64,000 nucleotides of DNA from Hankyongella ginsenosidimutans (GCF_005144965.1 NZ_CP039704.1:1844001-1908000), one strand, 5' to 3'; numbered from the stretch's first letter, positions 1 through 11,370 are shown. Program-made: numbers and translations. The notes: a model not told the origin generated them from the sequence alone.

Positions 1-1
1 C

Positions 2-1342
2 TATATCGGCCCGCCAAGCGAAGCGCAGGTCGAGGCTGCGGACGACCCGGTGTTCCGCGCGCCGGGCTTTGCGGTCGGCAAGGGCGGCATCGAGCAATCG
101 CTGGAGACGCGGCTGCGCGGCACGGCCGGCGTCGCCAAGGTCGAGGTGAATGCTCGCGGCCGCATCATCCGCGATCTGGAGCGCATCGATGGCAAGATTC
201 CGCCGCCGCTGACCCTGACCATCGACCGCGATCTGCAGCGATTCGTGCAGGATCGCCTGGCCGGCGAGTCCGCGTCCGTCATCGTGTTCGATGCGCCGAC
301 CGGGGAAATACTCGCGCTTGCAGCCGTGCCGGGGTTCGACCCCAACAGCTTCATTGGCGGCATCTCGACCGCGGAGTGGCGCGCGCTGACCGGCGACGAA
401 CGCCACCCGCTGCTCAACAAGCCGGTGCAGGGGCAATATCCACCCGGCTCCACCTTCAAGATGGCGGTGGCGCTGGCGGCGCTGGAAGCCGGGGTACCGC
501 CCGAGGACAGCGTGGTCTGCACCGGGCGCTATCAGCTCGGCAGCCACACGTTTCACTGCTGGCGACGGCGCGGCCATGGCCGGGTCGACATGGCGTCTGG
601 CATCTACAGCAGCTGCGACACCTATTTCTACGCGACCGGACGCCGGATCGGCGCGGATGCGATCGCCGCCATGGCGCGCAAGCTGGGCCTGGGCGAGACA
701 TTCGATCTGCCGATCCCGTCGCAGAAGTCGGGCCTGGTGCCGGATGCGGCGTGGAAGCGCAGGCGCTACAACGCCGCCTGGCAGACCGGCGACACGGTCA
801 ATTATGCCATCGGCCAGGGCTATCTGCTCACGACGCCGTTGCAGCTGGGCGTCATGGTGGCGCGGCTGGCCTCGGGCCTGGCGCTGCAGCCGCACCTGGT
901 CCGCGACGAGGCGCGCCCGCCGCCGGCACCGCTCGACCTCAATCCCGGGCACCTGGCGTTCGTGCGCAACGCCATGGCGGACGTGGTGAACCGCGGCGGC
1001 GGCACTGCGCGTGCGGCGCGGCTTCAGGGCGGCATCCTGATGGCGGGCAAGACCGGCACGGCGCAGGTGCGGCGCATCACCATGGCCGAGCGCCGCGCCG
1101 GCGTGCGCCGCAACGAGGATCTGCCGTGGAAGCAGCGCGACCATGCGCTGTTCGTCTGCTTTGCGCCGGTCGATCAGCCACGCTACGCCTGTGCGGTCAT
1201 TGTCGACCATGGCGGATCGGGCTCGAAAGCCGCGGCTCCAGTCGCGCGCGATATCATGAACTTCCTGTTCGCCCGCGATTCCGCCGCACTCGCCGACGCC
1301 CAGGCGCCGGACGCCCCGGATGCCCCGGAGTCGCCACTGTGA
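2..1342 (+). CDS. mrdA: Penicillin-binding protein 2 (peptidoglycan D,D-transpeptidase), 5' end outside window
   Basis: The frame is open from base 2, so the N-terminus (membrane anchor and start of the dimerisation domain) lies outside the window; 446 residues are visible. The transpeptidase signature is complete: the serine motif STFK inside PPGSTFKM near residue 150, the second motif SSCDTYFY near 200, and KTGT within GKTGTAQV near 345. PBP2 cross-links peptidoglycan for lateral wall growth as the partner of RodA, encoded immediately downstream. The C-terminal tail is rich in Ala, Pro and Asp. No frameshift is seen. The rodA coding region begins at or before the stop codon, which implies co-transcription and translational coupling. 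Confidence 0.95.
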   Translation, partial: YIGPPSEAQVEAADDPVFRAPGFAVGKGGIEQSLETRLRGTAGVAKVEVNARGRIIRDLERIDGKIPPPLTLTIDRDLQRFVQDRLAGESASVIVFDAPTGEILALAAVPGFDPNSFIGGISTAEWRALTGDERHPLLNKPVQGQYPPGSTFKMAVALAALEAGVPPEDSVVCTGRYQLGSHTFHCWRRRGHGRVDMASGIYSSCDTYFYATGRRIGADAIAAMARKLGLGETFDLPIPSQKSGLVPDAAWKRRRYNAAWQTGDTVNYAIGQGYLLTTPLQLGVMVARLASGLALQPHLVRDEARPPPAPLDLNPGHLAFVRNAMADVVNRGGGTARAARLQGGILMAGKTGTAQVRRITMAERRAGVRRNEDLPWKQRDHALFVCFAPVDQPRYACAVIVDHGGSGSKAAAPVARDIMNFLFARDSAALADAQAPDAPDAPESPL

Positions 1343-2461
1343 GCGCGCCGCGCTCGATCCCGACCGGCTGCAGCATATCGCCTGGCCGATTGTCGGCGTA
1401 CTGGCGGCGTTGACCGGCATCGGCCTCACCCTGCTCTATTCGGTGGCGGGCGGGAACTGGGCACCCTGGGCCAGCAATCAGGCCATCCGGTTTCTCGCCA
1501 TCCTGCCGCTGATGCTGGCGATCGCCGCGCTCGATCTGCGCCGGCTGCTGGCGGTAGCCTATCCGGCGCTGCTGGCCTGCCTGCTGCTGCTGGTGGTGGT
1601 GGCGGTGCTGGGGCACACGGCGGGCGGGGCGCAGAGCTGGCTCAACCTCGGGTTCATCCGCCTGCAGCCCTCGGAACTGACCAAGATCGCGCTCGTGCTG
1701 GCGCTGGCGCGCTATTACCATCAGTTGGCGCGCGTGCATGTGAACGATGCGCATCGGCTGATTCCGGCGCTGGTGCTGGTCGGCGTGCCGACCCTGGTGG
1801 TGCTGGTGCAGCCGGACCTCGGCACGGCGGTGCTCATGCTGGCGGCGAGCGCTGCGGTCATGTTTCTGGCCGGCCTCAACAAGTGGTGGTTTATCGGCAG
1901 CTTCGGCGCGGTGGCCGCCGCCGGGCCGCTGGCCTGGCCGTTCCTGCTGCCGCACCAGAAGAACCGGGTGCTGACCTTCCTCAACCCGGAGCGCGATCCG
2001 CTGGGCGCCGGTTACCACATCACGCAGTCGAAGATCGCCATCGGCTCGGGCGGGCTGCTCGGCAAGGGCTATCTGGAGGGCACGCAGAGCCACCTGAAGT
2101 TCCTGCCGGAAATCCAGACCGACTTCATCTTCGCCGTGCTGGTGGAGGAATGGGGTGGATTGGCGGCGTGCTGCTGCTGGCGCTGTATGGCATCCTGATC
2201 GGCTGGAGCCTGTGGGTGGCGGTCACCGCGCAGTCGCAGTTCGGGCGGCTGGTGGCGGCGGGGCTGTCGGCGACGATCTTCTGCTATGTCGGTGTCAACA
2301 TGGGCATGGTGACCGGGCTGCTGCCGGTGGTCGGCATTCCGCTGCCCATGGTCTCCTATGGTGGCTCGTCGATGCTGACCATGATGATCGCGACCGGCCT
2401 GCTGCTCAACATCGCCCTCAACCGGGATGACCCCTTGAGCGAGCGCACCCGCCCGGCGTGA
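1320..2461 (+). CDS. mrdB: Rod-shape SEDS glycosyltransferase RodA (one frameshift)
   Basis: Polytopic SEDS-family protein with about ten hydrophobic segments that polymerises glycan strands from lipid II with PBP2. Recognisable parts are the stretch around [18 protein letters not shown] near residue 110, [16 protein letters not shown], the LVEEWG motif and the C-terminal [10 protein letters not shown] loop. The frame breaks near 2150, where LVEEWG should continue into WIGGVLLL; restoring one G in the GGGG run repairs it, so a sequencing error is likely. An ATG at 1320 is in frame; a GTG at 1339 overlapping the mrdA stop would suit the operon but needs another shift. Confidence in function is high, in the start moderate. 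Confidence 0.93.
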
Positions 2462-2593
2462 AGGCGCGCACAGGGCCATCGCCCGCGAGACGGGGTGCCC
2501 TGCAAATACCGCTGGACAGCGTGGTCCTACTCTGTTAACCGCCTCGCCTCTTGTTGCGCAGCCCGGCCCTGCCGTTGGCACCCGCCAAGCGAT

Positions 2594-2669
<76 letters not shown>

Positions 2670-2823
2670 TCCTTTCAGTGACTTAGATGTGATTTGGAGG
2701 CAACGCCTTCCGGCGGGGCACCAATGGGGCATCAGATCGAAAAGGCTGTTACTATCTACCCCGTATGGGGCTCAATTTCTTAAAAGCAGTCGCAAGTATC
2801 TATAAGGATGCTATTGTCAGGAG
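2670..2823. other. Junction between tRNA-Lys and the accessory island
   Basis: Noncoding stretch between the tRNA 3' end and the SIR2 gene. Base composition falls to clearly lower GC here. I could not find a second copy of the tRNA 3' end near the island's other side (around 9500-9600), so no attL/attR pair can be shown. Confidence 0.4.
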
Positions 2824-5800
2824 ATGCGCTTCCTTTCTGATGGCCCGATAATACCCTCTCACCTGCTGACCCAGCGCAATGAGGGCAATGTCATCTTCTT
2901 TTGCGGGGCGGGGATTTCCCGGCGCGCTGGACTTCCTGATTTCGCTGGGCTGACACAAAAGGTCTTGGAGAAGCTGAGTTCGAAAAGGCGCTCGCCGCGA
3001 TGGAGCGCGGGGACAGCTCGGATCGCGTCTTCAAACTTTTGGTTCACGAGTTTGGCCAGTTCGAGATCGATCGAGAGATTTATGCTGCGCTGAAAGTGGC
3101 CAAAACCCTGACCTTTCCTGTCATCGGATGATCCTTGATCTTTCGAGTGTGGATGGACGTCCTCAGCTCGTCACCACGAACTTTGATCTTCTGTTCGAAG
3201 CCGTCGAAAAGCGCATTTCACGGGTTGTCCCTCCGGCTCTGCCTGACCTGTCGCTACAGCAAGCCATAAAGGGGTCGTTTACCTGCATGGACGCCTACGC
3301 AAACCGGAAGTGGGTGTGGCATCCGGCTATGTTATCAGCAGTGCAGACTTTGGTAGGGCATATTTGTCTGAAGGCTGGGCAACCCGTTTCGTGAAAGCCC
3401 TTCGCGAACGATATACAATCGTCCTGCTGGGCTATCGAGCGGAAGACCCGCCGATGCGGTATCTGCTGGAAGGCCTGAACGCTGCCGATGGTGTCAGCTA
3501 CAATTCTCCAATCTATGCATTTACCCAAGGCGATGAGGGGATGCGAAAGAAGAATGGCAGGATCGAGGCGTCACACCGATCTGCTATCGGAAGAGCGACG
3601 ATCATGCGGGACTTTGGGACACGCTGTCTGCTTGGGCAGATGCGGTGCGAAATCCCGAAGAATGGACTAAAAAGGTAATCAGTTTAGCCCAAAAGCGCCC
3701 CATTGAGGTCACCCCGCACGAGCGCGGGCAAGTCGTGGAACTGGTTAGTAGCAAACACGGTGCGAAGCGCTTTGCTGATGCAAGACCAGCTCCCTCTGCG
3801 GAATGGATGTGTGTCTTTGACCCGAATGTCCGTTATGGCGAACCAAGGAAGCGGTCGTGGAACGATGAAGAGGAAATCGACCCGCTCGACCTCTTTGGCT
3901 TGGATAATGACCCGCCTCGCCCTCCCAAGGAAGCCAATGGCCAGCGCACCATTCCCGGCTTTAACCCGCTGAACTGGAAGCATGGTGATGCCAGTTTTCC
4001 TGAAAGGACTGGGCTAAGAGGATGGCATTCGCAATTGGCAAACCCGTTGCCAGAACGCCTTAACCACATTGCGAGATGGTTCGGTGATGTGATGCATGAA
4101 CCCGTCGCGGTTTGGTGGGCGGCGGGCTGGAAGCAACTCAACCCAAATATGCTCGGGTTTGTAGTCATGCGGCTACATCGCCGCGAAGGCGACATTCCGC
4201 AAGAGGCGGTCACCTTCTGGCGTCTCTATCTCGAAAGCTGTGATCACGGCGGCAATTCTGATCGCGAGTATGGCTGGCGCGAATTTCGGTCAATGGTTGG
4301 CAAGGAGGGCTGGTCGGGTGCCGCATTGAGATTCTTTGAGCGTGTTTCCCAGCCTCGCGTTGAGTTCAGTCGGGACAATTATGAACGTAGCTATCCCGTG
4401 GAGGAAAGTTGGGATGACTTGCCTCTCCGGCGATTGGTTGATGCGAAGGTCAGGCTGCTAGATCGGCACAACGAGAAGCTAGATATTCCTGACGAGCAAT
4501 TGGCCGGGGTCATTGCTGTTGTGCGGCGCAGCCTTTGGCCGCATCATCCCTTCTCGACGAGATCGGCACGGTGTGGTGGGACATGCCGACCCTTCACCCC
4601 ACTGGGGAACGAGGTGAATCCTTTCACGGACGAAAGACACAGTATTTCCTGTGGTTTCGTGATCTGTTTGTTCGCCTCATCGAGCTTGACCCTGAGGCAG
4701 CTGCACTCGAAGTGAGGCAATGGCCCATAAATGATGGCTACTTCTTCGGGAAGCTGTCCATTTATGCGGCTATGTTTCCCGGAGTTGTGTCCGCAAGCCA
4801 AGCCGCTGCGATTCTGTCAGAATTGAAGGATAAGATTTTCTGGGAGCCTCGCTGTCAAGGGAGCTTCTCTTCACGCTGCGAGCGCGCTGGCCGGATTTCA
4901 TTAGCAGGCAGCGCCGAGCAATAGAGCGGAGAATCGCCAAAGGCCCGACGAGGTGGGAGGAGGAGAAGGCGTCTGACTTCCGGCGACGCAGAGCCGTGTA
5001 TGCCGCTGAAAGATTGGCATGGCTTGAATTGAATGGCTGCCCATTGTCTCCTGCGGCGGCGAAAAGCTTGATGCGCTGAAACGTGTCGATCCCAAATGGT
5101 CCGACGATTGGGCTGGCAATGCAGACCGGTCGCTCGATTCACGCGGCGGGATGGTCGAGAGAGTCACTGATACTCGTGGAATTGAATCAGCCCCCATCGG
5201 CAGGATTCTCGACGAGGCGCGAAACAAAACCGAGAGCCGTCACGGTGAATTGCGGGACTTCCGCCCGTTCGAGGGTCTTGTCGTAGCTCAGCCATTTCGG
5301 GCGCTGGCAGCACTGCGCTTCGCACTGCGAAATGACGATGTCCCAACCGGCTTCTGGGAAGCATTGCTGTCGAACTGGCCGGAGGAGACTCCTCAGGTTG
5401 CGCTGGCTCGTCGCCCATACCGTCTCCCAGCTTCCAAAAGATGCTTTGGAAGCGATGAGATACTATGTTCCCAGATGGTTCCAAAACACCTTATCTTGGT
5501 GTCCACGAAACCGGGTGCAGCTCACTTGACGGAAGCTGATCGCCCGCGCGCACTTGCCATATTGGATAAGGTGATTGCAATTTATGTGGCGATGCCACCT
5601 GAGCTGACAAAGAGCGGCATAGGACACACTTCAGTTGGCGGAGTAGTTCAGGATCGCTCTGAGGTATCTATCAACAAGGCAATTAATAGCCCGATCGGTG
5701 TTTTAGCCGAGGTGCTTAGTCGACTCATGCCTGATACTGCAACTGAGCAAGGGACGATGCCTGACGGTCTAGGCGAACGCTTTGAAGCTCTATTCGAAGC

Positions 5801-6605
5801 TAATGGCGACGGCGGCGGTCATGCCGCCTGCGTAGTCGCGCGACATTTTCCTTGGATCGATCACTGTTTTCCGGAATGGACACATCGAGTTCTACGGCCC
5901 ATGTTCTCGATTGATCATCCGCTGTCGGAAGCGGTTTGGCATGGCTTTGCTCAAAGCCGGGAATGGCCCACGACCAAAACGCTGAAAATGCTCTGCCCCC
6001 ATCTGCTTGCTTTGCTGAAGGGCGAACCTGTTTGGGGCTGGATAAATCTGAAAAGCAGCATTTGGTTCAAAAGATGGTGGTTCTCACCAGACCTGAGAAG
6101 GACGGCGGCCCTTTGATCTCCTTCAAGCAAGCGCGTGAAGCGCTGATTGCTCTGGATGACAAGGGACGGGGTGATGCTCTGTGGATGCTAGGAAATATCG
6201 CATCTGAACAGGGCACATGGACCTCGTTCGTAAAGCCCTTCATCGTGAAGGCTTGGCCACGTCAGGTCAAATACCGAACCGAAAGCGCCTCTCGCAGCTT
6301 TGCACATTTGATTGAGAAGTCTGGCGACAATTTCCCGGATGCCGTTCGGACCTTAGTAGGCCTGATTCGGCCCGTGGCGCATCTCGACATGATAACCTAT
6401 CGTCTTTCCAAAGAGCCGGAAGAAGGCACCAACGACTTTGCAGGAGATTTCCGGCTGAGACGCTTCAACTGCTTGACGCGTTAATTGCGGATGACAGGTC
6501 GCAAATGCCGTATGAATTGGGAAGGCCTTAGAGGTCATCGCAGAAGCTGACCCAGCATTGCGACGTACAAGGGAATGGCGACGCCTTTATGATCTGACCG
6601 TCTAA
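2824..6605 (+). CDS. Very long SIR2-family protein, probable antiphage NADase (many frameshifts)
   Basis: Joined across frames this is one protein of about 1260 residues. The N-terminus (2824-3550) is a SIR2 domain: GAGIS in CGAGISRRAGLPDF near residue 30, TTNFD near 125 and LHG near 165 supply the nucleotide-binding and catalytic positions known from SIR2 NAD hydrolases. The remaining ~1000 residues, rich in Trp and charged residues, match no family I recognise; large SIR2 proteins of this shape include defence-associated sirtuins of the Dsr type. An SD-like AGGAG abuts the ATG. Shifts lie near 2980, 3125, 3270, 3530-3620, 4545, 4850, 5060-5150, 5400-5440, 6050 and 6500, denser than elsewhere, so real decay may add to sequencing error. 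GC is visibly lower than in flanking genes, suggesting transfer. Confidence 0.75.
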
Positions 6606-6658
6606 GACGCCTTCGATTTGATAGAATGGAGCTGACGTGCTCCCCTGATTGTTACCAG

Positions 6659-7489
6659 TCAGAGGTAGAGTCGGGCTCCTTCATGATGGTTGTTTGATGG
6701 GATGGCAACGTGTCTGGGGCATGCCCCAGACACGTTGGCCGGCGGTCTCGGCGGGGTCTTCCCGCCCAGTTTCGAGTGCGGCCTGACCGTATTGTAATCG
6801 TGCCGCCAGGCGGCCAGCACGAACCGGGCATGGGCCAGCGAGGTGAACAAGGTCTCGTTGAGGCATTCGTCGCGCAGGCGACCGTTGAAGCTTTCGACGA
6901 AGCCGTTCTGCATCGGCTTGCCGGGCGCGATGTAGTGCCACTCGACCCGCCGCTCCTGCGACCAGCGCAGGATGGCTGACGAGGTCAGTTCGGTGCCGTT
7001 ATCGCTGACCACCGTGTGCGGCTTGCCACGGCTGCCCATCAGGCTGGTTAGTTCCCGCGCCACCCGAGCCCCGGACAGCGAGGTGTCGGCCACCAGCGCC
7101 AGGCACTCCCGCGTGTAGTCATCGACCACGCACAGGATGCGGAAGCGCCGACCGCAGATCAGGCTGTCGGAGACGAAGTCGAGCGACCAGCGCTGGTTCG
7201 GACCATCCGGCAGCACCATCGGTCTGCGCGTACCCAGCGCCCGTTTCCGGCCACCACGGCGACGCACGCGCAGCCCTTCCTCGCGATAGATGCGCAGCAG
7301 CTTCTTGTGGTTGGGTGCGATGCCCTCCCGCGCCAGCAGGTAGCCCAGGCGGCGATAACCGAACCGGCGGCGCTCCGCCGCCAGCTCACGCAACCGTTGC
7401 CGCAGCGCTCCGTCATCCGGCCTCGTCGGCTCGTAACGGATCACCCTTCGGCTCACACCAACCAGTGCACACGCCCGACGCTCGCTCAC
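6659..7489 (-). CDS. IS3-family transposase OrfB (DDE integrase core)
   Basis: rve-type DDE transposase. The first Asp is in WSLDFVSD near residue 105, the second in VVSDNGTE near 160, and the Glu in [10 protein letters not shown] near 200. The HTH_21 region lies at the N-terminus with [12 protein letters not shown]. In-frame sequence extends upstream of the listed GTG start ([13 protein letters not shown]), matching the usual arrangement in which OrfB is produced by programmed -1 frameshifting from OrfA. Its C-terminal [11 protein letters not shown] is the normal family ending. No damage seen. Confidence 0.95.
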   Translation of the reverse strand: MSERRACALVGVSRRVIRYEPTRPDDGALRQRLRELAAERRRFGYRRLGYLLAREGIAPNHKKLLRIYREEGLRVRRRGGRKRALGTRRPMVLPDGPNQRWSLDFVSDSLICGRRFRILCVVDDYTRECLALVADTSLSGARVARELTSLMGSRGKPHTVVSDNGTELTSSAILRWSQERRVEWHYIAPGKPMQNGFVESFNGRLRDECLNETLFTSLAHARFVLAAWRHDYNTVRPHSKLGGKTPPRPPANVSGACPRHVAIPSNNHHEGARLYL

Positions 7490-7802
7490 CCCGTGATGCT
7501 CCCGGGCATGGGCGACGGCTTCCGCTTGGCGCGGGCGTTACCATTTTTGATGCCAGATCCTTCAGCACCGCGTTGTCGAGCATCGCCTCGGCCAGAAGCT
7601 TCTTCAGGCGGGAGTTCTCCTCCTCGAGCGACCGCAGCCGCCGGGCCTCGGACACATCCAGACCGCCGAACTTCGACTTCCACTTGTAGAACGTTGCCGA
7701 GCTGATCCCGTGACGGCGGCAAACCTCCGCCGTCGCCATCCCAGCTTCCTGCTCCTTCAAGATCGCAATGATCTGCTCTTCGTTGAACCTGCTTCGCTTC
7801 AT
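7413..7802 (-). CDS. IS3-family transposase OrfA (HTH_Tnp_1)
   Basis: Begins [17 protein letters not shown], the standard IS407-group OrfA start, with a helix-turn-helix ([17 protein letters not shown]) and a leucine-zipper-like segment ([18 protein letters not shown]). It overlaps OrfB in another frame; the conserved part ends near DLASKMVTP, where ribosomes would shift into the OrfB frame. An in-frame ATG lies 33 bases upstream, but 7802 fits the family. Confidence 0.92.
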   Translation of the reverse strand: MKRSRFNEEQIIAILKEQEAGMATAEVCRRHGISSATFYKWKSKFGGLDVSEARRLRSLEEENSRLKKLLAEAMLDNAVLKDLASKMVTPAPSGSRRPCPGASRGERASGVCTGWCEPKGDPLRADEAG

Positions 7803-7939
7803 ATCGTCCGACTCCTTGGCGTCGGACTCTACCAAAAGCGGTCACATTTCAGGGGAGCACGTCAGAGCACCTAAATCCTATGGTGGCTACATTACCCTGA
7901 CCTGCCCCCGCTGGTCCCGCGATTATAAGCTAACTCTGT

Positions 7940-8235
7940 TCATGTTTGGGGAACTGGTCCTGCTTTTCCACACAAGGCGCAGATGATCGGGAAGCGCAGG
8001 CCGGGTCCGGCGCGCCACTCTACCAGCCACGGCGGGTCGAGCGCGTCCGTCACCGCCGCCACAGCCTTTCGGCATGCCGACGGCGGCTCTGTCCCATCCG
8101 CGCCGCAATCGTCATATCACCGGCAGACGTCCAAGAGCCGCCAAAACGGTGTTTGCCGATCATGTTATAGGCGACCGAGAGCTGGACAATATCATCGTCC
8201 GGCAAGTGTTCCGGGACCAAAACGGACTCCGTCAC
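7940..8235 (-). CDS. Small protein of unknown function, third gene of toxin-antitoxin operon (frameshift)
   Basis: GTG start at 8235 overlaps the toxin stop by 4 bp (GTGA), so it is translationally coupled to the PIN gene. About 98 residues after joining two frames near 8070. The middle (GDMTIAARMGQSRRRHAERL) could form a helix-turn-helix; the C-terminal third contains PPWLVEWRAGPGLRFP and a CALC pair. That C-terminal part is duplicated at 9366-9502. I do not recognise the family. Confidence 0.45.
7950..8086. repeat. 137-bp direct repeat, copy 1
   Basis: Matches 9366-9502 with only two substitutions. This copy encodes (minus strand) the C-terminal half of the small gene that follows the PIN toxin. 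Confidence 0.95.
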
Positions 8236-8653
8236 ACCGTAACCACCGGCACACCGAGCTTGGGCGCGGCCTCGGCCATGATCTTGTCGAGCGTTGCGAG
8301 ACGATGTCCAGCAGACGACGCAATCGCCAGATGCAATGCGTCCCCGGCGCGCAGCCCCAAATCATGCTGATCCGCGAACCGCGCCGCCACGTCGAAATGA
8401 TTTCCCGCAACCAGCACAGACACAAAAATCTCGCTTTGCAACTCCGCCCATGTCGCCATGATTTCGGCGCGGTTTTCGATGGATAATGCGCCCGTCCGAA
8501 CCTTGACCGACAATGCGCTCGAAACTTCGGTTACAACCCAAGGGCTGATGACAAGTTCACCCTCCGGTCGAGCTTCGATCCATTGTTGCACGCGCTGCGT
8601 CGTTCCTTCGCGCGTAAGTGCCGCGACGATGACTGACGTATCGATATAGATCA

Positions 8654-8654
<1 letters not shown>
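8232..8654 (-). CDS. PIN-domain ribonuclease toxin (VapC-like)
   Basis: A 140-residue PIN domain. The acidic metal-binding positions are visible: Asp in MIYIDTSVIVA near residue 5, Glu in WVVTEVSSAL near 43, Asp in RAGDALHLA near 105 and Asp in LATLDKIM near 122. Such toxins cleave tRNA or rRNA and are held inactive by the cognate antitoxin. The start codon overlaps the antitoxin stop by one base (TGATG) and its stop overlaps the next start. No frameshift. Confidence 0.92.
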
Positions 8655-9365
<711 letters not shown>

Positions 9366-9502
9366 GGAACTGGTCCTGCTTTTCCGCACAAGGCGCAGAT
9401 GATCGGGAAGCGCAGGCCGGGTCCGGCGCGCCACTCTACCAGCCACGGCGGGTCGAGCGCTTCCGTCACCGCCGCCACAGCCTTTCGGCATGCCGACGGC
9501 GG
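9366..9502. repeat. 137-bp direct repeat, copy 2
   Basis: Near-identical to 7950-8086. It is fused to the truncated integrase and marks the breakpoint. The pair flanks the toxin-antitoxin operon, so recombination between the copies would delete about 1.4 kb containing it. Confidence 0.95.
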
Positions 9503-9533
9503 ATGGGATCAATTCAGGGTGTACGTCCTGCGA

Positions 9534-9565
9534 CTTCCAACCGGATGATGCCATCCGATTGGAAG
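9534..9565. terminator. Stem-loop after the oxidoreductase gene
   Basis: CTTCCAA plus CGGATG pair with CATCCG plus TTGGAAG, one mismatch apart. It lies just past the stop of the minus-strand oxidoreductase and has no T-run, so terminator function is only plausible. Confidence 0.35.
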
Positions 9566-9573
9566 CCACGCTC

Positions 9574-10441
9574 TCATGCATAACGCTTCACGATCCCGGT
9601 CGCGTTCAGGTCGCCCAAGCCTTCGTCGCGGGCGGCGGCGTAGCTGCGGCCCACTTCAGCGGCTGCGGGCATGGCCGCGCCGGCTGCGGCGGCGCTGTGC
9701 GCGAGCATCGCGAAATCCTTGGCGACAAGGTCGATCGGAAAAGCAGCCGGGAAGGCGTCGCCCAGCATGGCTGGGGCGGCAAGCTTCAGCGCCGGCGACG
9801 CCACGGGCGTTTCGGCATAAGCGGCAACTATGGGGGCAGGGTCGAAGCCGGCCTTGCGGATCAGCCCGATGAGTTCGCCCACCACGGCCAGTTGGGCCGA
9901 ACAGCGCATTGACGGTGAGCTTTGCCAGGCAGCCCGCGCCGGTCGGGCCGGCGTGATGGAGCGCGCCGCCCATGGCCAGCAGGACAGGGCGCACGCCTTC
10001 GATATCGGCCGCCTCGCCGCCGGCCAGAAAGATCAGCGACCCGGCTTCCGCCTGCGGCCGCGATCCCGCGAGCGGCGCGTCAATAAAGCTGCGACCGGCC
10101 GCGGCAAAGGCCCCGGCGAGGCGCTGGATACCGGGCAGCGACAGGGTGGAGCATTCAACCCCGACAGCCCCTTCGGCCAGCCCGTCGAGGGCCGTCCGCC
10201 CCAGCCAGACCTCGGTTGCGGCGTCGTCGTCACGCAGCATCGAGAAGACAATGTCCTGTCCGTCCGCTGCAGCGCGCGGCGTCGGCATCCAGCGCGCGCC
10301 CTGGGCCAGCATGTCCGCGGCACGGCCCTCGGTGCGGTTCCAGACGGTCAGGTCATGGCCGGCGGCGAGCAGTCGCGCGGCCATCCGCGCACCCATGGCC
10401 CCAAGGCCGAGGAAAGCAATCTTCGCCATCTTCGTCTCCAT
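9574..10441 (-). CDS. NAD(P)-dependent oxidoreductase, 3-hydroxyisobutyrate dehydrogenase-like (frameshift)
   Basis: 6-phosphogluconate dehydrogenase superfamily. The N-terminal Rossmann motif is GLGAMGARMA near residue 12; the substrate-binding signature is DAPLAGSRPQAEAGSL near 120, and the Lys is in AGCLAKLTVNALF near 170. About 289 residues in all, normal for the family. A frame change near 9900 separates the two domains; the downstream part (AQLAVVGELIGLIRKAGFD) continues correctly. The exact substrate cannot be read from sequence. Its stop codon lies about 70 bp from the island boundary. Confidence 0.88.
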
Positions 10442-10442
10442 T

Positions 10443-10545
10443 AGAGCGATCTCCCGGTAGATGGACTCATCTGCTGGTCAAGAAATCGCGACAAAACAAT
10501 AGTATAGAGTGGCTGATCTGGTTCTGTCAGATCGAAAACCGCTCC
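10443..10545. repeat. Intergenic repeat family A, copy 1
   Basis: About 103 bp; other copies at 16959-17060, 33259-33360 and 37538-37641. Each has two hairpins: GCGATTTCC against AAGAAATCGC, then AGAGCGGCGATCTGAT against ATCAGATCGAAAACCGCTCT. No coding content. Confidence 0.85.
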
Positions 10546-10584
10546 TTGATCGTTTCAGATTGAATCAATCTGAAACGATCAAGG
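10544..10584. repeat. Perfect 41-bp palindrome, family F
   Basis: Two 19-base arms starting CCTTGATCGTTTCAG around a 3-base centre. Partial copies lie at 42740-42790 and 42981-43014. Possibly a transcription terminator or a remnant of a palindromic repeat. Confidence 0.8.
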
Positions 10585-10598
10585 TCTAATTGTTGATA

Positions 10599-10660
10599 AG
10601 AGCCTGATTCACGCCCTCGGTTGAAGCACATATGCTTCAACCTCAACCGATCAGGCTCTA
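10599..10660. repeat. Hairpin repeat family E, copy 1
   Basis: Outer arms AGAGCCTGAT and ATCAGGCTCT enclose an inner hairpin (GTTGAAGCA/TGCTTCAAC). Related copies at 26036-26099 and 42673-42732. The next repeat begins at its final TA. Confidence 0.75.
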
Positions 10661-10770
10661 GCAGGCCGCTGAAAAGTGGTTTCTCAGACTCCAACCCTAT
10701 GGCCGTCATTCCGGCGAAAGCCGGAATGACGAAATGAGGCTGTATTATTCCACTTTTCAGCAGCCTGCTA
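10659..10770. mobile_element. MITE-like repeat family B, copy 1 (short form)
   Basis: Terminal inverted repeats TAGCAGGCNGCTGAAAAGTG bound a 112-bp element whose centre is a CGTCATTCCGGCGAAAGC hairpin. Outermost bases are TA on both sides. Its right end supplies the TAG stop codon of the azoR gene. Confidence 0.75.
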
Positions 10771-11370
10771 TGCCGCGCGCGCGGACGGGATCGCGGCGAT
10801 GGCGGCGCGCGCCGCCGCCTCAGCGGCCTCGCCCTGGCCCATGTTGATCCCTTCGACCGGGATGACGGTGACATCGGCGATGCCGAGAAAATTCAGTACG
10901 AAAACGAGATAGGGGCCACGAAGTCGGCCGGCTTGAAATCACCCGCATAACCTGCTGCGCCATAGGCGATGACAATGAAGGCGCGCTTGCCGGTCACCAG
11001 ACCGCCGAAGTTCTGGCCGTCGAAGCTGAACGTGCGACCAACGCGGACGATCTGGTCGATCCAGGCCTTGAGGGCGGACGGGACGCCGAAATTATACATC
11101 GGCACGGTGATCAGGATGTCGTCTGCGGCCTCGATTTCGGCGATCAGCTCGTCGGAGAGCATCGTTGCCTGCTTCTCCGCCGTGCCATGGGTTGCGGCGT
11201 CGGAGAAGAAGGCCGATCGTCGCCAGCGAGATATGCGGGACGGGCTGCTCCGCCAGGTCGCGGACGATCGTGCGCGCCGGCGCGAGATGCGCGGCAAGCT
11301 CGTCGCCAAAACGGCGCGACCAGGAATCATCATGGCGGCTGGAGGAATCGATGCGCAGTAACGTGGTCAT
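10768..11370 (-). CDS. azoR: FMN-dependent NADH-azoreductase / quinone reductase (frameshifts)
   Basis: Flavodoxin-fold protein of about 200 residues: [15 protein letters not shown] is the N-terminal FMN phosphate loop; [22 protein letters not shown] near residue 95 is the flavin isoalloxazine and dimer motif of the AzoR family; [20 protein letters not shown] follows. Shifts near 11200 and 10910. The stop codon is provided by the adjoining repeat. It is divergent from a LysR-type gene 102 bp away, the usual layout for regulator and target, and such enzymes detoxify quinones or azo compounds with NAD(P)H. Confidence 0.88.

Larger units (their letters stand above)
6633..7864 (-). mobile_element. 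IS3-family (IS407 group) insertion sequence, intact ends
   Basis: A 1232-bp element bounded by imperfect terminal inverted repeats of about 40 bp that begin TGACGTGCTCCCCTGA at both ends and share GGTAGAGTC at their inner side. It is flanked by a perfect 4-bp target duplication GAGC (6629-6632 and 7865-7868), the duplication size known for the IS407 group. It carries orfA and orfB on the minus strand. It lies just after the stop codon of the SIR2 gene, and the perfect duplication points to a recent insertion. Confidence 0.95.

Noticed and set aside
7866-7939. Coding remnant between the IS and the toxin operon
   Set aside because: Too short and without recognisable motif; treated as flank.
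9503-9573. attR copy of the tRNA-Lys 3' end
   Set aside because: No stretch here repeats the tRNA end, so the island's far boundary cannot be set this way.
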